Source of the DNA: a virus
Virus record (IMG/VR): IMGVR_UViG_3300010354_000493
Location: 1-27,583 of that record
DNA length: 27,583 nt
Strand: one strand, 5' to 3'
A model generated the notes under the pieces. That model did no database searches. It had not been told where the DNA came from and was given only the letters and a program-made list of their open reading frames with translations. Within the stretch, counting starts at the first letter, position 1, and every line of letters starts with the position of its first letter. A program made the translations under genes and the position numbers. Of this stretch, positions 1-10,600 are shown in pieces.

Positions 1-2
1 AC

Positions 3-50
3 AAGAAACCCGCAGCATCTGCACCTGGAAAGGATCCCTGGGATGACTAA
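3..50 (+). CDS. 3' end of a truncated gene with an SSB-like acidic tail
   Basis: The third forward frame is open from the window edge to TAA at 48-50 and gives a 15-residue tail, KKPAASAPGKDPWDD. A Pro/Ala/Lys linker ending in a short acidic tip with an aromatic residue is the usual C-terminus of phage single-stranded DNA-binding or annealing proteins, where the tip docks partner proteins. It overlaps the next gene by 8 bases, which fits the tightly packed operon downstream. The identity is an inference from 15 residues only. Frame 2 is also open to TGA at 44-46 but gives a less protein-like tail. Confidence 0.45.
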   Translation, partial: KKPAASAPGKDPWDD

Positions 51-297
51 TACCATTACTGTATCTGCCCGCCCCAAGCGTGGCCGTCCCCGCAAGAGCC
101 CCGTGACTGACTGGGAGAAGCTGGCCAAGCAGCTACAGGAGGCCCTGGAGTCCAGCGTCAAGGAGAACAACGATCTGACCAAGGCAAAGGCACGCATCAT
201 CAAGATGGCACATGAGTTGGAGAAGCAGGTCGTCGGCCTGACCGCCGTGGTTGAATTACTGGAGGAAAAACTTGACCGAGCCAACGATTCAATTTGA
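43..297 (+). CDS. Small AT-hook-like, coiled-coil protein
   Basis: This 84-residue protein starts at ATG 43, with AAAGGA about 8 bases upstream. Residues 12-18 read KRGRPRK, a textbook AT-hook core (basic-GRP-basic) that binds the minor groove of AT-rich DNA. The rest, about residues 24-80, is highly charged, lacks Gly and Pro, and has heptad-like Leu/Val/Ile spacing, so a coiled coil is likely. A DNA-binding accessory or nucleoid-like role is inferred from the motif. The gene follows a possible SSB tail and precedes the other small operon genes, which suits DNA metabolism. Only the AT-hook is recognised; the family is not. Confidence 0.75.
   Translation: MTNTITVSARPKRGRPRKSPVTDWEKLAKQLQEALESSVKENNDLTKAKARIIKMAHELEKQVVGLTAVVELLEEKLDRANDSI
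261..265 (+). promoter_or_regulatory. Shine-Dalgarno that fixes the start of the next gene
   Basis: GGAGG at 261-265 lies 6 bases before TTG 272. The in-frame TTG at 251 is upstream of this site and has no comparable ribosome-binding sequence, so 272 is the preferred start. Confidence 0.7.
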
Positions 298-697
298 AGG
301 CGTCAAGGCTGGGTTGAAACAGTCTAAGGATGGATATATCCTGACTTTGGCTGTTCACCCAGATGAAATCCCTGACGATCTAGTTCGTGACTTTGTTGGC
401 TCCCGGTATGTTGTTGTAATGGTACGACTCGACGAGAATGAGCAACCCATGAACCGCAATAACGAGTTCCCGGGAGACCATGCTGTCAAGATGGCTGGTA
501 TCCTGTGCCGTGACCCAGACTTCTGGGAATGGCTCCACGCCAAAGAATGGTTATTTGAGAAGAACGAAAAGGCTTGCACTGAATGGCTGATCTCTTACCT
601 GGGCATTGAGTCCAGGAAGGAGCTCAAGACAGATCAGGAAGCACGCGAGCTATTTGTAAAACTAAAGAACAGTTTTGACGCATGGAGGCGTTCATGA
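272..697 (+). CDS. Conserved phage protein of unknown function (141 aa)
   Basis: The frame is open from 251, but GGAGG at 261-265 points to TTG 272, giving a 141-residue protein that overlaps the previous gene by 26 bases in another frame. The N-terminal half (about residues 5-50) looks like a beta-rich domain (GYILTLAVHPDEIPDDLV). The C-terminal half is helical, rich in Trp/Phe and charged residues (DPDFWEWL, then CTEWLISYLGI). There are no membrane segments or metal ligands. Proteins of this look occur in the recombination/nin-like regions of phages beside HNH nucleases, as here, but I recognise no biochemical function. It ends at TGA 695-697, overlapping the next start as ATGA. Confidence 0.8.
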   Translation: MTEPTIQFEGVKAGLKQSKDGYILTLAVHPDEIPDDLVRDFVGSRYVVVMVRLDENEQPMNRNNEFPGDHAVKMAGILCRDPDFWEWLHAKEWLFEKNEKACTEWLISYLGIESRKELKTDQEARELFVKLKNSFDAWRRS

Positions 698-966
698 AGA
701 AACTCATCCCCTACAGCGTGTACTTGCCGCCCGAGTACCACGACCAGATCAAGGAACTGGCCAAGGAGCGCAAGGCATCGAGCACTGTACGTGATGCTAT
801 CCAGATGATCTTGGATGGTGACGGCAGCTATGACGCCGGCTACCGCAAGGCCGTGAAGGACTGCATCAAAGTGATTGACGCCTGCAAGGAGATCGAGCAC
901 ATCGCTATCAAGGGCAAGTACTTGAGCGAGGTCTTGGTTGACCAGTTGGAACAACTAGAGCCGTGA
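694..966 (+). CDS. Ribbon-helix-helix-like small protein
   Basis: An ATG at 682 is in frame, but GGAGGC at 684-689 sits 4-5 bases before ATG 694, and 694-697 (ATGA) overlaps the previous stop; I therefore choose 694, giving 90 residues. Residues 3-40 fit a ribbon-helix-helix (Arc/MetJ/CopG) layout: a short beta strand (LIPYSVYLPPEY), a helix (HDQIKELAKER), a turn with small/polar residues (KASS), and a second helix (TVRDAIQMIL). The C-terminal half is a helical extension with several Cys and Lys. A DNA-binding regulator is likely by family resemblance. The target is unknown and no operator could be identified. Confidence 0.7.
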   Translation: MKKLIPYSVYLPPEYHDQIKELAKERKASSTVRDAIQMILDGDGSYDAGYRKAVKDCIKVIDACKEIEHIAIKGKYLSEVLVDQLEQLEP

Positions 967-1169
967 ACAAAGAGAAGTACGCCTATAAGTTTGTCCAGCT
1001 TATCAATGAACATGATGAGCAGGAGATGATCCCACTGCTGGCCGGGATGTACCTGGCAGTAGTTGGGACATCGCTAGAGCTTGGCATGTCAGACAACATG
1101 ATCCGGGCGCATATGGAGCGTGCTATCGATTACTTTGAGGCTCAGAACATGGACACGACGAGGCACTAA
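963..1169 (+). CDS. Small helical protein, unknown function (68 aa)
   Basis: It starts at GTG 963, overlapping the previous stop as GTGA, and ends at TAA 1167-1169. The 68 residues are predicted helical by composition, with an amphipathic stretch near residues 20-45 containing several Met residues (GMYLAVVGTSLELGMSDNMI). That stretch is moderately hydrophobic but too interrupted to call a membrane segment. No family is recognised. Coupled translation with its neighbours is the main evidence that it is real. Confidence 0.65.
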   Translation: MNKEKYAYKFVQLINEHDEQEMIPLLAGMYLAVVGTSLELGMSDNMIRAHMERAIDYFEAQNMDTTRH

Positions 1170-1360
1170 TGACTGAACACGAAGAAAACCTACGAGACCT
1201 GGCTGCTATGTTCGCCTTGTGTGGTTTGCTTAACAAGAACGGCTTCTATGACACAGCCGCCAAGGATGCCTACGAGCAGGCAGACATGATGATGGACGCC
1301 AGGAAACCCGTGGAAGAGGCTGGCATTGTAGCCATCAAGAAGAGAAAGAAGGCGTCTTGA
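1169..1360 (+). CDS. Small helical protein, unknown function (63 aa)
   Basis: ATG 1169-1171 overlaps the preceding TAA by one base (TAATG), a classic coupling arrangement. The 63-residue product is mostly acidic and helical at the N-terminus (HEENLRDLAAMFALCGLL) and ends in a strongly basic tail (KKRKKAS) that could contact nucleic acid. It has a single Cys and no recognisable domain. The gene ends at TGA 1358-1360, overlapping the next start codon. Confidence 0.65.
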   Translation: MTEHEENLRDLAAMFALCGLLNKNGFYDTAAKDAYEQADMMMDARKPVEEAGIVAIKKRKKAS

Positions 1361-1653
1361 ACTACCGCAACTCCAAGCTCACCGAGGCCGTGCGCCAGCT
1401 ACCCTGCCAGCAGTGTGGCATTCAGGATGGCACGGTGGTAGCCGCGCACTCAAACCAACTAAGGGACGGCAAGGGTAAGGGCATCAAGGCCCACGATTAC
1501 AGGATCGCGGCTCTATGCTATCGGTGCCATGCAGACCTGGATCAGGGCAGCAAGATGAGCAAGGAAGAGCGTAAGGAAGTATGGGAAGAGGCTCACCGGG
1601 GGACTATAGGTGAGCTCTTCTCTCGCGGTCTTATTGACGTTGTAAAGCCTTGA
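1357..1653 (+). CDS. DUF1364/YbcO-like zinc HNH nuclease
   Basis: The start is TTG 1357 (TTGA overlaps the previous stop), with AAGG just upstream; the product is 98 residues. Two zinc-knuckle pairs, C17-x2-C20 and C54-x2-C57, flank a conserved AAHSN segment with H31, and H58 follows directly in CYRCHADLD. This spacing is that of the DUF1364 (YbcO-like) group of small HNH-type endonucleases of lambdoid recombination regions. They are related in style to NinG/Rap, which cut branched or D-loop DNA. Metal binding and nuclease activity are inferred from the motif. The gene ends the + operon, and its last 23 bases are antisense to the end of the giant gene. Confidence 0.8.
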   Translation: MNYRNSKLTEAVRQLPCQQCGIQDGTVVAAHSNQLRDGKGKGIKAHDYRIAALCYRCHADLDQGSKMSKEERKEVWEEAHRGTIGELFSRGLIDVVKP

Positions 1654-4600
1654 TACGTTCATTGAAGTTATTCATCATCCGTTGCTTTTGTTCTTTGTAG
1701 CGCTCGATCTGGGCCTTGGTCTGCTCAGTCTCCGGGCGCTTTTGTATTTCCTTGATCGTCTTGTTGATCTTGGAAATCTGATTCTCCAGGTTGTTGGCGT
1801 TCTGGATGAATCGGTACTCGGGATTATCCTTCATGAACTCTGAGAGATTCTCACGCTTCTCCCGCATGCGCTTCATCTCACCCTCGAGCTCAGCCAGCAT
1901 CGTGACGTTCTTGTAGAACTTGTCCGACACAGCTGACGGGGTCTCCGTCTCACCATAAGCCTTGCCCAGGATCGGCACCTTGTACGGCGGCGTCTCTTCA
2001 CCCTCGACCTTGGCCTTGACGAAGCCGGCAGCTTTGGCAACCTCACGACCCAGGCCACCCACGTACTGGGAGAACACATAGTCAATGTCGTCAGCGGTCG
2101 GGCTGTATGCACCGATGCCGTACTTACCACCACCCGTCAGGTAGTTGATACCGTAGGCCAAACCCTGGCTGATGGCAGATGCATTGTCCCGGCTACGCTC
2201 CCATCCAGGCGATGGGTTGGTAGCACGGTTCTCTTTGGAGATCGGTCGGCCAAAAGCATCCTTGTTCTCAGCGATAGCAACAAACGGATCTACCAGGGTA
2301 GGCGACAGGGTCTGGATCAGGCCGCTGGAACCTAGCGGGTTGAAGGCATCCAGCACAGCAGAGGCAATGCTCAGGACCGTCTTGGGCAAATCCCGCTTAC
2401 CGGTCATAGCCCCGGCCTGGGTCAGCGCATACTCGGTCACCAGGCGTGCAACGTTGGGGAACACGTTTAGACCCAGTGGCATGGGAATGATTGCGTAGCC
2501 CTGGCCAAACGGATTGGGGATGATCAGGTTCTTGTTCTTCAGGAACTCAGGGGGCTCGTCTGCGTCAAAGCCTGCGAAGGCCAGCAACGCAGCTTGCATT
2601 GCCCCAATCATCATGCCGCCGGCGATAACTTTTTTACCACCAGGAGTCAGTCTAACTTTGCCGTTTTCATCACGCTTAAAGATTAACTCCGCCATACGGG
2701 CAGAACCCTGTACAGAGGCGTTCAGGAAAGCATAGAAGGCGTTGGCATTGGTGGTCCATGCACCCTTGCGGTTGAAGTTAACCGTTAGGTTCTTAGCCAG
2801 CTCAGCAGCCCGGTCCTCGGAGAGGCCAGACTCCAGGGCAGCTTTGAACGCTGACAGACGCACAGCGTTTTCCATGGCGTCGTTGTAGTCAGACAGCCAG
2901 TCAGCCACAGCCTGGGCAGCACGGCGCACATTGGAACGGTCCAGACGGGCCATCTCACGTTGGACCAGGGTTGCCTTGTCCTTGGCGCGGGTGAACTGCT
3001 CGCGGTAACCAGTCTGGCCACCAGCGTTAGCGAAGCGCTCGTACAGGTCGATCCACTCCTTAGCCTCGGCATCCTTCGGGGTCTTGCCGCGCAGGTCACG
3101 GTAGATAGCTTTGAGCGCAGGGATAGCCCCGGCCACAACTTCCATGCGCTTGTCTGCGATCGGAGTGCCAGTCAGGTTAACGGCTGCAGACTCCACGTCA
3201 CGCACAAAGTTCCAGGCACCGAACACAGGGTTGAACTGGGTGTTCATCGCTGCGATCAGGCGGGTCAGCTCAGCAACCGTGTCCAGCCCGTTCTCAAGCT
3301 GGTTGGCGTCCAGGTTCTTCAGAGCCTTGACCATACGTTTGGCACGCTCATCAGCCGGGTTAAAGATGATGAACCGGTCTTTGCCATTGATACGAACCGG
3401 GAACACGTTCTCTGCATTAAGAACGTTGGGATTGATTCGGTATTGAACCAGTCCTGTTTTCTTATCGATGCTAGGACTGCGTGGTTGCTGGAAGATGTTC
3501 TCTGCCGTGTCAGGATCCAAGCCCATAGCCTGGAGCTCGGCGATCAGCTTCTTCTTGTTCTTGACCGCATCAGGATTGATGGGCATCCAGAACTCAGGGT
3601 TGGGAGCCTGCAGAGCCATGCCGTACAGAGCACGACCCACGCGGGCTTTCTCAGACCTGACGATCGCCATCTCACGCTGGAGGGCAATGTTGTTTAGGAT
3701 ATCCACAACCGTCTTCAGCGAGCCGGTAGCCGTACGGGAGAAGTCACCCTTGATGGCAAAGCCCTTACCCATGCCAAAGCTCGGGTTCACAAAGTCCAGC
3801 TCGTTGGGATCGCGCTTGAGCGGGACGTAGTGCTTGAACATGTCACGCCAAGAATCGATACGCTCCTGGGTCTCAAGCCCGTTGGCCACCAGCATGTCCT
3901 GGGTTCCTTCGACAAACTTGTCGATGTCCTTGGCCAGCTCTTCGTACTTGGCTTTCTCTTCCTTGCTCAGGCCGTTGAGATAAGCAATTGCATCATCCGT
4001 GGGGATGCCAGAACCAGCGTCAGGCATGCCAGGGTTACGGGCCGCGATCAGGTCGTTGTATTCCTGGGCGTGGCGGTTCTGCAGGTAGAACTCAAACTCG
4101 TCAACCTTGACGCCCATCTTGTCCATCTTCTCGATGAACGGACGGAAGTCACGCTTGAGGAAATCCATGGTCTGCTTTGAAACACGACCGTGGTACAGCG
4201 TCTCTTTCAGGTAAGCATCAAAGCGGTCAGCAATCTCGCCAATGCCTTTGACCACAGCCTGCACAACACGCTTGGTATCAACGTGCTTGTCCTGCCAACG
4301 GTATGCCCAGTCGTCCATCTTGGACTTCTCAGGAGAATCCCACACAGACAGAGGAGCAGGCTTGCCCTTGTAGTTGCGGCGCGTGTTCTCATCCAGGTTG
4401 AGCATGCCCATCACGCTGGCTTCAACGTAGTCATTCAGGGCCGCTTTGGTAAAACGTTCACCCTTAGACGTCATGATGTCGTTGAAGATCCGATGCACAA
4501 CGTACTGGTTGTCGAACCCGAACATGTACTTCAGACCTTCAAACAGGCGCTTAGCGGCCAGGACGAATTTGTCCCAGCCAGTACCCAGCTTGCGTGCCAT

Positions 4601-7600
4601 CAGCTTCTCAGCATTGACAGCCCAGTACTCAGACGGGTTGATGTACTGGTAATAGTCGTAGCTAGGCATCACGCTCATGGCGAAGTTGTATAGCTCAATC
4701 GATGGTTTGTTATAGAACTCCAGGATGGCCGCAAAATAAAGTTGAGCCTTGGGAGACTTCTCTTTCTTAATGGCTTTGCCTAGCTTCTCAGACCAGTCCA
4801 TGATCAGGTCTGCCACAGCATCAGCAGTCATCATCTGCTCGAGGCCGTGGGTAATCTCGTGGCGGATGGTCACAGGATCTTGGACCCCGGTGGTTCCTTT
4901 ATACAGGCGAACCAAACGAGCCATGGCAAAGAACTGTCCAGCCGCATCACTGAATTCAGCGCCCTGTTTGACAGACAGGTTCAGCCCTTCCAGAACAAAG
5001 GGGAACTTCTCGTACATCGTCTTGATGGCGGCGTACACGTCATCGCTGATGTTGCCTTCGTTCCACTGCTTGGTGGCCTGGGCAAAGAAGTTCTTGGCGT
5101 CCGTGCGCTTGACCTTGCTTGCAGCGATCTCGTCCTTGAGCTGGCTAGCAACATCGTCAAGCGTATTGATTGCCTCTTGTTCATCCAGGCCGGCTTGGCC
5201 TTTCTTAAACTTACGCAGAATCATGCCGCGCTTCTGACGCATACTCTGGTACTTGCGGATCAACGTCTCACGGTCAGCAACAAAGTTGGCCGTTGTGTTG
5301 AGACTCTCACGCTCAACATCAGGCTGGACGTTAGCCAGAGGCATCTTGGGAGCAAACATCTCCCGAGCTTCGTCCTTGTGGTTGTAAGCGATCAGAGTCT
5401 CGCCCCGGTCAGCCAAAAGGTACTGGATAGCTTCGTTGGCTTTATCCTGGTCATAGACCGTCGTACGCATGATCTGGCCAGACTTGTACAAGTCACCAGT
5501 AATGTCGGTCAGGCCCTTGTCCAGATAGAAAGAACCGCCCTCACGCTTGGAGCTGGGTGTAACAAAGCGGTACTCAGTCCCGCCCATGTAGGCAATTCTC
5601 AGATTCCCATCCGGCGTGCTGACCTCAGCATTACGGCCAAATGTGTTGAAGAAGTCCATTACCGCGGCAAGGTTCTTCAGGCGCACATCTGCGTTCTTCT
5701 GAGCTTTCTCAAAGTCAAACGTGCGGGGCATCAAGATACCCTGAGCCGTGGTGCCATCATCCTTGGTATAGGTTTTGATATGGCCCATGTTGTTGACAGC
5801 AGCAAACCCAGCCAAGATGTTGCCGGTCACCATCCAACGATTTTCGCGGCGCACAGTTGCACCCTTGTCGAACAGATCCAGCATGGGGATGTATTCGAAC
5901 TTGTCGGTCTCTTGGTTGAACCAAGGCGTCTCGAGCTCTCGCTTCAGCTGGTACACGCTACCAATCTGAGAGAACGGCATCGAGGTGGACTTGGATTCCC
6001 CGTCAGCCAGGGCAATCGTCATCTGCCAATCAGAGCCGGCCGCAGGGTTCTTGGTCTTCTGCTTGTTCTGGATGTCGGTCACAACGCCCTTGACCAGCAT
6101 GCCCTTGGAGTTCTTGGCCACCACTGGAGTACCGATCGGAAACTCAGTCAGGACCGTCTTGATGTGGGTGTACTGGGCGTTGATCTGGCCCTTTATAGAT
6201 TCGATCTTGACCCGGTCTGGCTCAGCCTCGGCTTCCATCTTCTCGATAATAGACTTGCCATATGCTTTGGTGCGGTCGCTCAGGTCGTGCCACATACGAG
6301 AAGACTTCTCGCTGGGTTTCTCCCCGTTCAGGCTGTTTTGAACCTGGCGCTGAACCTCTTCCTTGGAGTAAGGCTTGACCGTGCGCTTGACGTCCACCTT
6401 CTCCATGATGGCAGGCTTGGCAAAGATAGACGGATCACCCTTGTCCTCGGTGATGGGCACAGAAGCAAGGGTCTTGGCGTCCAGGTCAGCAGCCTTGGAT
6501 TCCAGCTTGTTGCTGCCCATGCTATCTTCGCGCTCAATCAGATCGTTGTAGCGCTCAACCAGATCCTTGTATACCTCTTCCTGCTGCTTGATCGGCAGGA
6601 TTGGGATATACCCAGTCAGCTTGCGAATGTCTTCTTCGCCGGCCTCGGACGGATTGTCTGCAATCTCCAGGATCTTCTTGCCACCCAAAGCCTCGTAAAC
6701 CTCTGGGTTGTCACGCAGGTATTCCTGGGCAACCTGACCACCATACTCGTTCATGAAGTCAACGGTGCCCTCAGCTGTAACAGCGGACTTGCGTGAAGCC
6801 GTGGTGTTGGCGTTCAGGCTGGCCATTTTCTTGAGTAGGACGGCGGCAGGGCGCATCTCAGCAGGGATGTCAGCCATCATCTGAGAGTACGCAGGCGGGA
6901 TTACCTGGCCAGTACGCAGAGGACGGCCCAGCATCTGCATGTGAATGTCGATGTTACCCTCAGCCTGGACAATGATCATGTGACGCTTACGCTGATCCTT
7001 GAACTTGCTAGAGGCGTGCAACGACAGTCCGGTAGAACCAGCTTGGTTCAGGATAATTACGTCAACTGCGCCGCTGTTAAAAGCCTTGACGGCATTCACA
7101 CGTTGCTTGATGTTGGCAGAGCGGCTAGTCAGAATGGGACGGCCACTCTCGTAGTTCAGGGTCATAGTGCGACCCGTGATTTCTTCCGTCTTATAGCCTG
7201 CCTTACGCAGTTCTGCATGCATGTAGTCAATCGGAGACATTGGTGCAGAGCCAAAGCCAGCATTCTCAATAAACTTTTTGATATCGTTGTATTGCTGAGT
7301 CAGTGCAGGCCCTAGATCATTGTCGGTTAAACGATATTCTTCTTTTGCACCATTGGGTCGTTTGATTGTGACCTTGCGCTGTTTTTCCAAGTAACGAATG
7401 TACAAATCTTTGAATGAAAGATCCACAGGATCTCCAATATTCAAATTCATTTCTTTGGCATATCCTTGAAGGAAAGATCCCATGGTGTTAGACACGGTCA
7501 ATATAACCTTCTCGTTTGCTTTCAACCGCCCGATAGCGTGACGCACAGAGTCCTGAACCTTCAGAGATAACAGCATCTGGTCAATCAAGGAGTGCATGTT

Positions 7601-10600
7601 TGATCCAAAGTTTGCACTTTGAACCTGGGTCTTTTCCCCTTCCATGCCTAACTTGGCACCCTGCTTGTCATATTCTTTTTGCAAACTCTTTACAACCACT
7701 TCCTTGGCGCGTGAGAACGCCAGGATGTCGCGCATAGACGTGGCCATATTCTCGGCTGTCTCTTTGTTTACATTGGTCTGCTGCGTGTTGTAAGCAACGC
7801 CAGCAAATGTACGTTCGCGGCGGATATACTGGCCAACCTGAGTCAGCATACGGGCCACGGTCTGCTGCATCGGAATTCCACCAGCCTTGATGGCTTCTGC
7901 CAGATCAGAAATGTTATCCACAGCCAGGCTCATGTCCGTGCTGGAATACAAATCCATCACATCAGGGCGCTTGGCATACGTGGCTGATGAGAAGAAAGTG
8001 CCGTAAGCGTTTTGCACCAGGTTACGCACGAATGCTGCACGCCCGGTAGCCAAACTTTCTCCAGCTTTAGCCTTTTCTCTTTGTTCTTTAGTGCGAGCTT
8101 GGGTTTCTCCACTACCGCCAGCGTTGTGGCTCTCGTCAAAGATCAAGTAGTTTTGAGCGCCAAATTGCTTGATAAAACGCTGACGTTCAGTTTCTTTCCC
8201 CTTGACGGTCTGCAGCTGTTTGTACGTGGTGAAGATCACCTTGTAGTCGCCCAAACTTTCCTTCTGACTCATGGCCTTCATGAGCCCATCCATGGCAGAA
8301 ACATTAGATTTGGCAGACTTCAGCGTCAGGTTGTTCTCAGTAATTTCTTCACCCTTCTTGCGAATCAGGGTGTAAGGAATGGCTTCTCCGTTGTTGGTAA
8401 TAAAAATCTTGGGATTGGCAGTGTCAAGCCCCAGCTCTTTCGTCATACCAATATCGTCCAGGTCCCGGATCATGTCCGAGTACAGGTTGGGCGCTTCGGT
8501 TACAAAGATTGGAATCTTGTCATGGACCAGGGCATAACGGATCATGGCGGCAACAACACGACCCTTGCCAACGCCGGTCTGGTCGCCAATGATGAAGCCT
8601 TTGCCGGCCTCTGCGTTGTAGATGGCCAGGGCTATAGCATCAACCTGTTCCGCCGAGAACAGCTCACGCACCGTCTCAGGATCCATGTCCAAAGACTCTG
8701 CAACGTAGTTATCCAGATCTCCGATCGAGCTCTCAATCTTGGCTAGAGAGTTCTCGATTGAATCAGCCATAGCCTTAGGAACCAGGGTTCCAATAGAGCT
8801 GGCTTTAGAGTGGGGATAGTAAGCAACCTGGTTTTCTGTCTCGGTCTCCAGGCCACGGCGCTCTGCTAATCCAGACTGGACACGCTCACCTGAGACAACG
8901 CTAACTCCACCCAGCTTGGGAAGTCCACGTCCTTCAGCACCTGCTTCGCGTTCTCGTTTGGCCCGCTCACCTGCGCCGGCCACTGGTTCTCCCTCTGCTG
9001 CACGTTTAGGGACGTTAGCAGGTTTAGGTTGTTGCTCACCAGCGCCTCGCCCACTTGGTTCGCGTTGTCCACGCCCGGTAGGTCCAGCCTCCGACACGCC
9101 TCGTTCGCCGCCTCCAACGGGTTCTCTTCCTTCAGCACCAACCACATCACTCGGTTGCTCAACGCCTCGACCCACTCGTTCTGGCTCAGCTTCCCGCTCG
9201 GCACTAACACCGACGTCAGCTCCGGCGGGGCCACGATCTTCTCGGGATACCATGGGTTCATTTAGCTTCTCCTTCAGTTGTTCGTATGTGGTGATGAGCT
9301 CTGGCAGGTCAGCTGCAGGCAGATCGCGAGATGACTTGCCAACCCCATCAATCACGATCACATCAACGGGATAGGTGGTGCCCTGCTTGGCGTACATGTT
9401 GCCGCCGGCAGTAAAGTGATCCACAACGTTGTACAGGTTGTACAGCTCGTAATAGAAGTCACGCTTGGCACGGCCTCTGTAGCCCTCGCGGCGTCCCTCT
9501 TCGGTCGTTGCCTGGACACCGCCCACAATCAGTACAGCACGGCCGTTTTCCTTCATCCCAACCAAGGACTTCAGGACAATGTCGTGGTCGATGTTGCTGA
9601 TCTCACCAGCCTTGCCAAACGGCGGGTTGGCAATCACAACGTCAAAGGCATTGTTTTCAATGTCCATCTCCAGAGCATTCTCTTGAGAGATGTCCGCCCC
9701 AGACATGATGCTTTCCAGCATACGAACCCGGTCAACATCAAGCTCGTTTGCTCGCACCTTGTCCGGGTTAGCCGCGATCAACAGCATGCCGTTGCCTGCA
9801 GTAGGCTCGAGTACGCTGGTTTTGTTGGTGATGCCGGCCAGCTCAGACGCCACATAGGCCAGGGGGGCGGGCGTGGAGTAAGCCTGGTTGGCTACGCTGG
9901 TTGAGCTACGCACAGAAAGGTTTGGCTGGCGACTGTACAGGTCAACCAGATCGTCATAGATTTCCTGGGTAGATTTCTTATTAAACCTGCCCTCTTCGAT
10001 GATGTTGCGAGCGGCAATGATGACGCCTGCTTCAATCGCTTCGTCAGCGTCCTTTGCGGCTTTGGTCCCTGGCTCAATCTTCTGGCCAGTCATTTTGCTG
10101 ATCTGATCTCTGGCCTCAACGATTGTCTTGAAGCTAGCTCCTTCTGAGAGCTTGCCTCCAATCTTTCCCGCCATTTTTGCTTTGTTAGAAAACTGTGTAG
10201 CTTGTGCTACGCCGGCAGGCTCTTCAGCTTCTGCCAGACCTTCCATAGACTCAACAGCGATGACTTCTTTCTTGGAGCTAGCGCCTTGATCCTGGTACTT
10301 GCCGGCCATGCCAATGTAGGCACCCTGCAGGTGATCCAGAGTGATCTGGTCAGCAGCTTCGTCACCCAGCTTGGAACGGATCGTGTCCATCACAAACCGG
10401 GCAGCTTCCTTGAATTTGATCTTTCCAAGGCGGAAGGCTGCATCCATAAGCCGGGTCAGGATCGGCATGAGCTTTTGCTCGTCCTCAGGGACAATGTTCA
10501 TGCGACCAGACTTGGTCAGCAACATGGACAGATCGCCCAGGGCGTCTTCTAGATCTTGCTTAGCCTTGGCTTTCTCGTCGGCTTCGGCCGGCTTGGCAGG

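Noticed and set aside
2-46. An alternative upstream gene end in frame 2, overlapping ATG 43 as ATGA
   Set aside because: The overlap is neat, but the 14-residue tail (Cys/Trp containing) is less convincing than the acidic SSB-like tail in frame 3.
4847-6796. A 649-codon open frame on the + strand, antisense to the giant gene
   Set aside because: Its composition (Leu, Val, His, Gln rich) is that of a reversed coding frame. The giant gene's codon bias removes stops there, there is no good ribosome-binding site, and the sense strand shows clear helicase and methylase domains.
8916-9374. A 152-codon + strand frame over the Gly/Glu/Arg linker
   Set aside because: Low-complexity Ser/Pro/Arg product that mirrors the GC-rich linker; no start signal.
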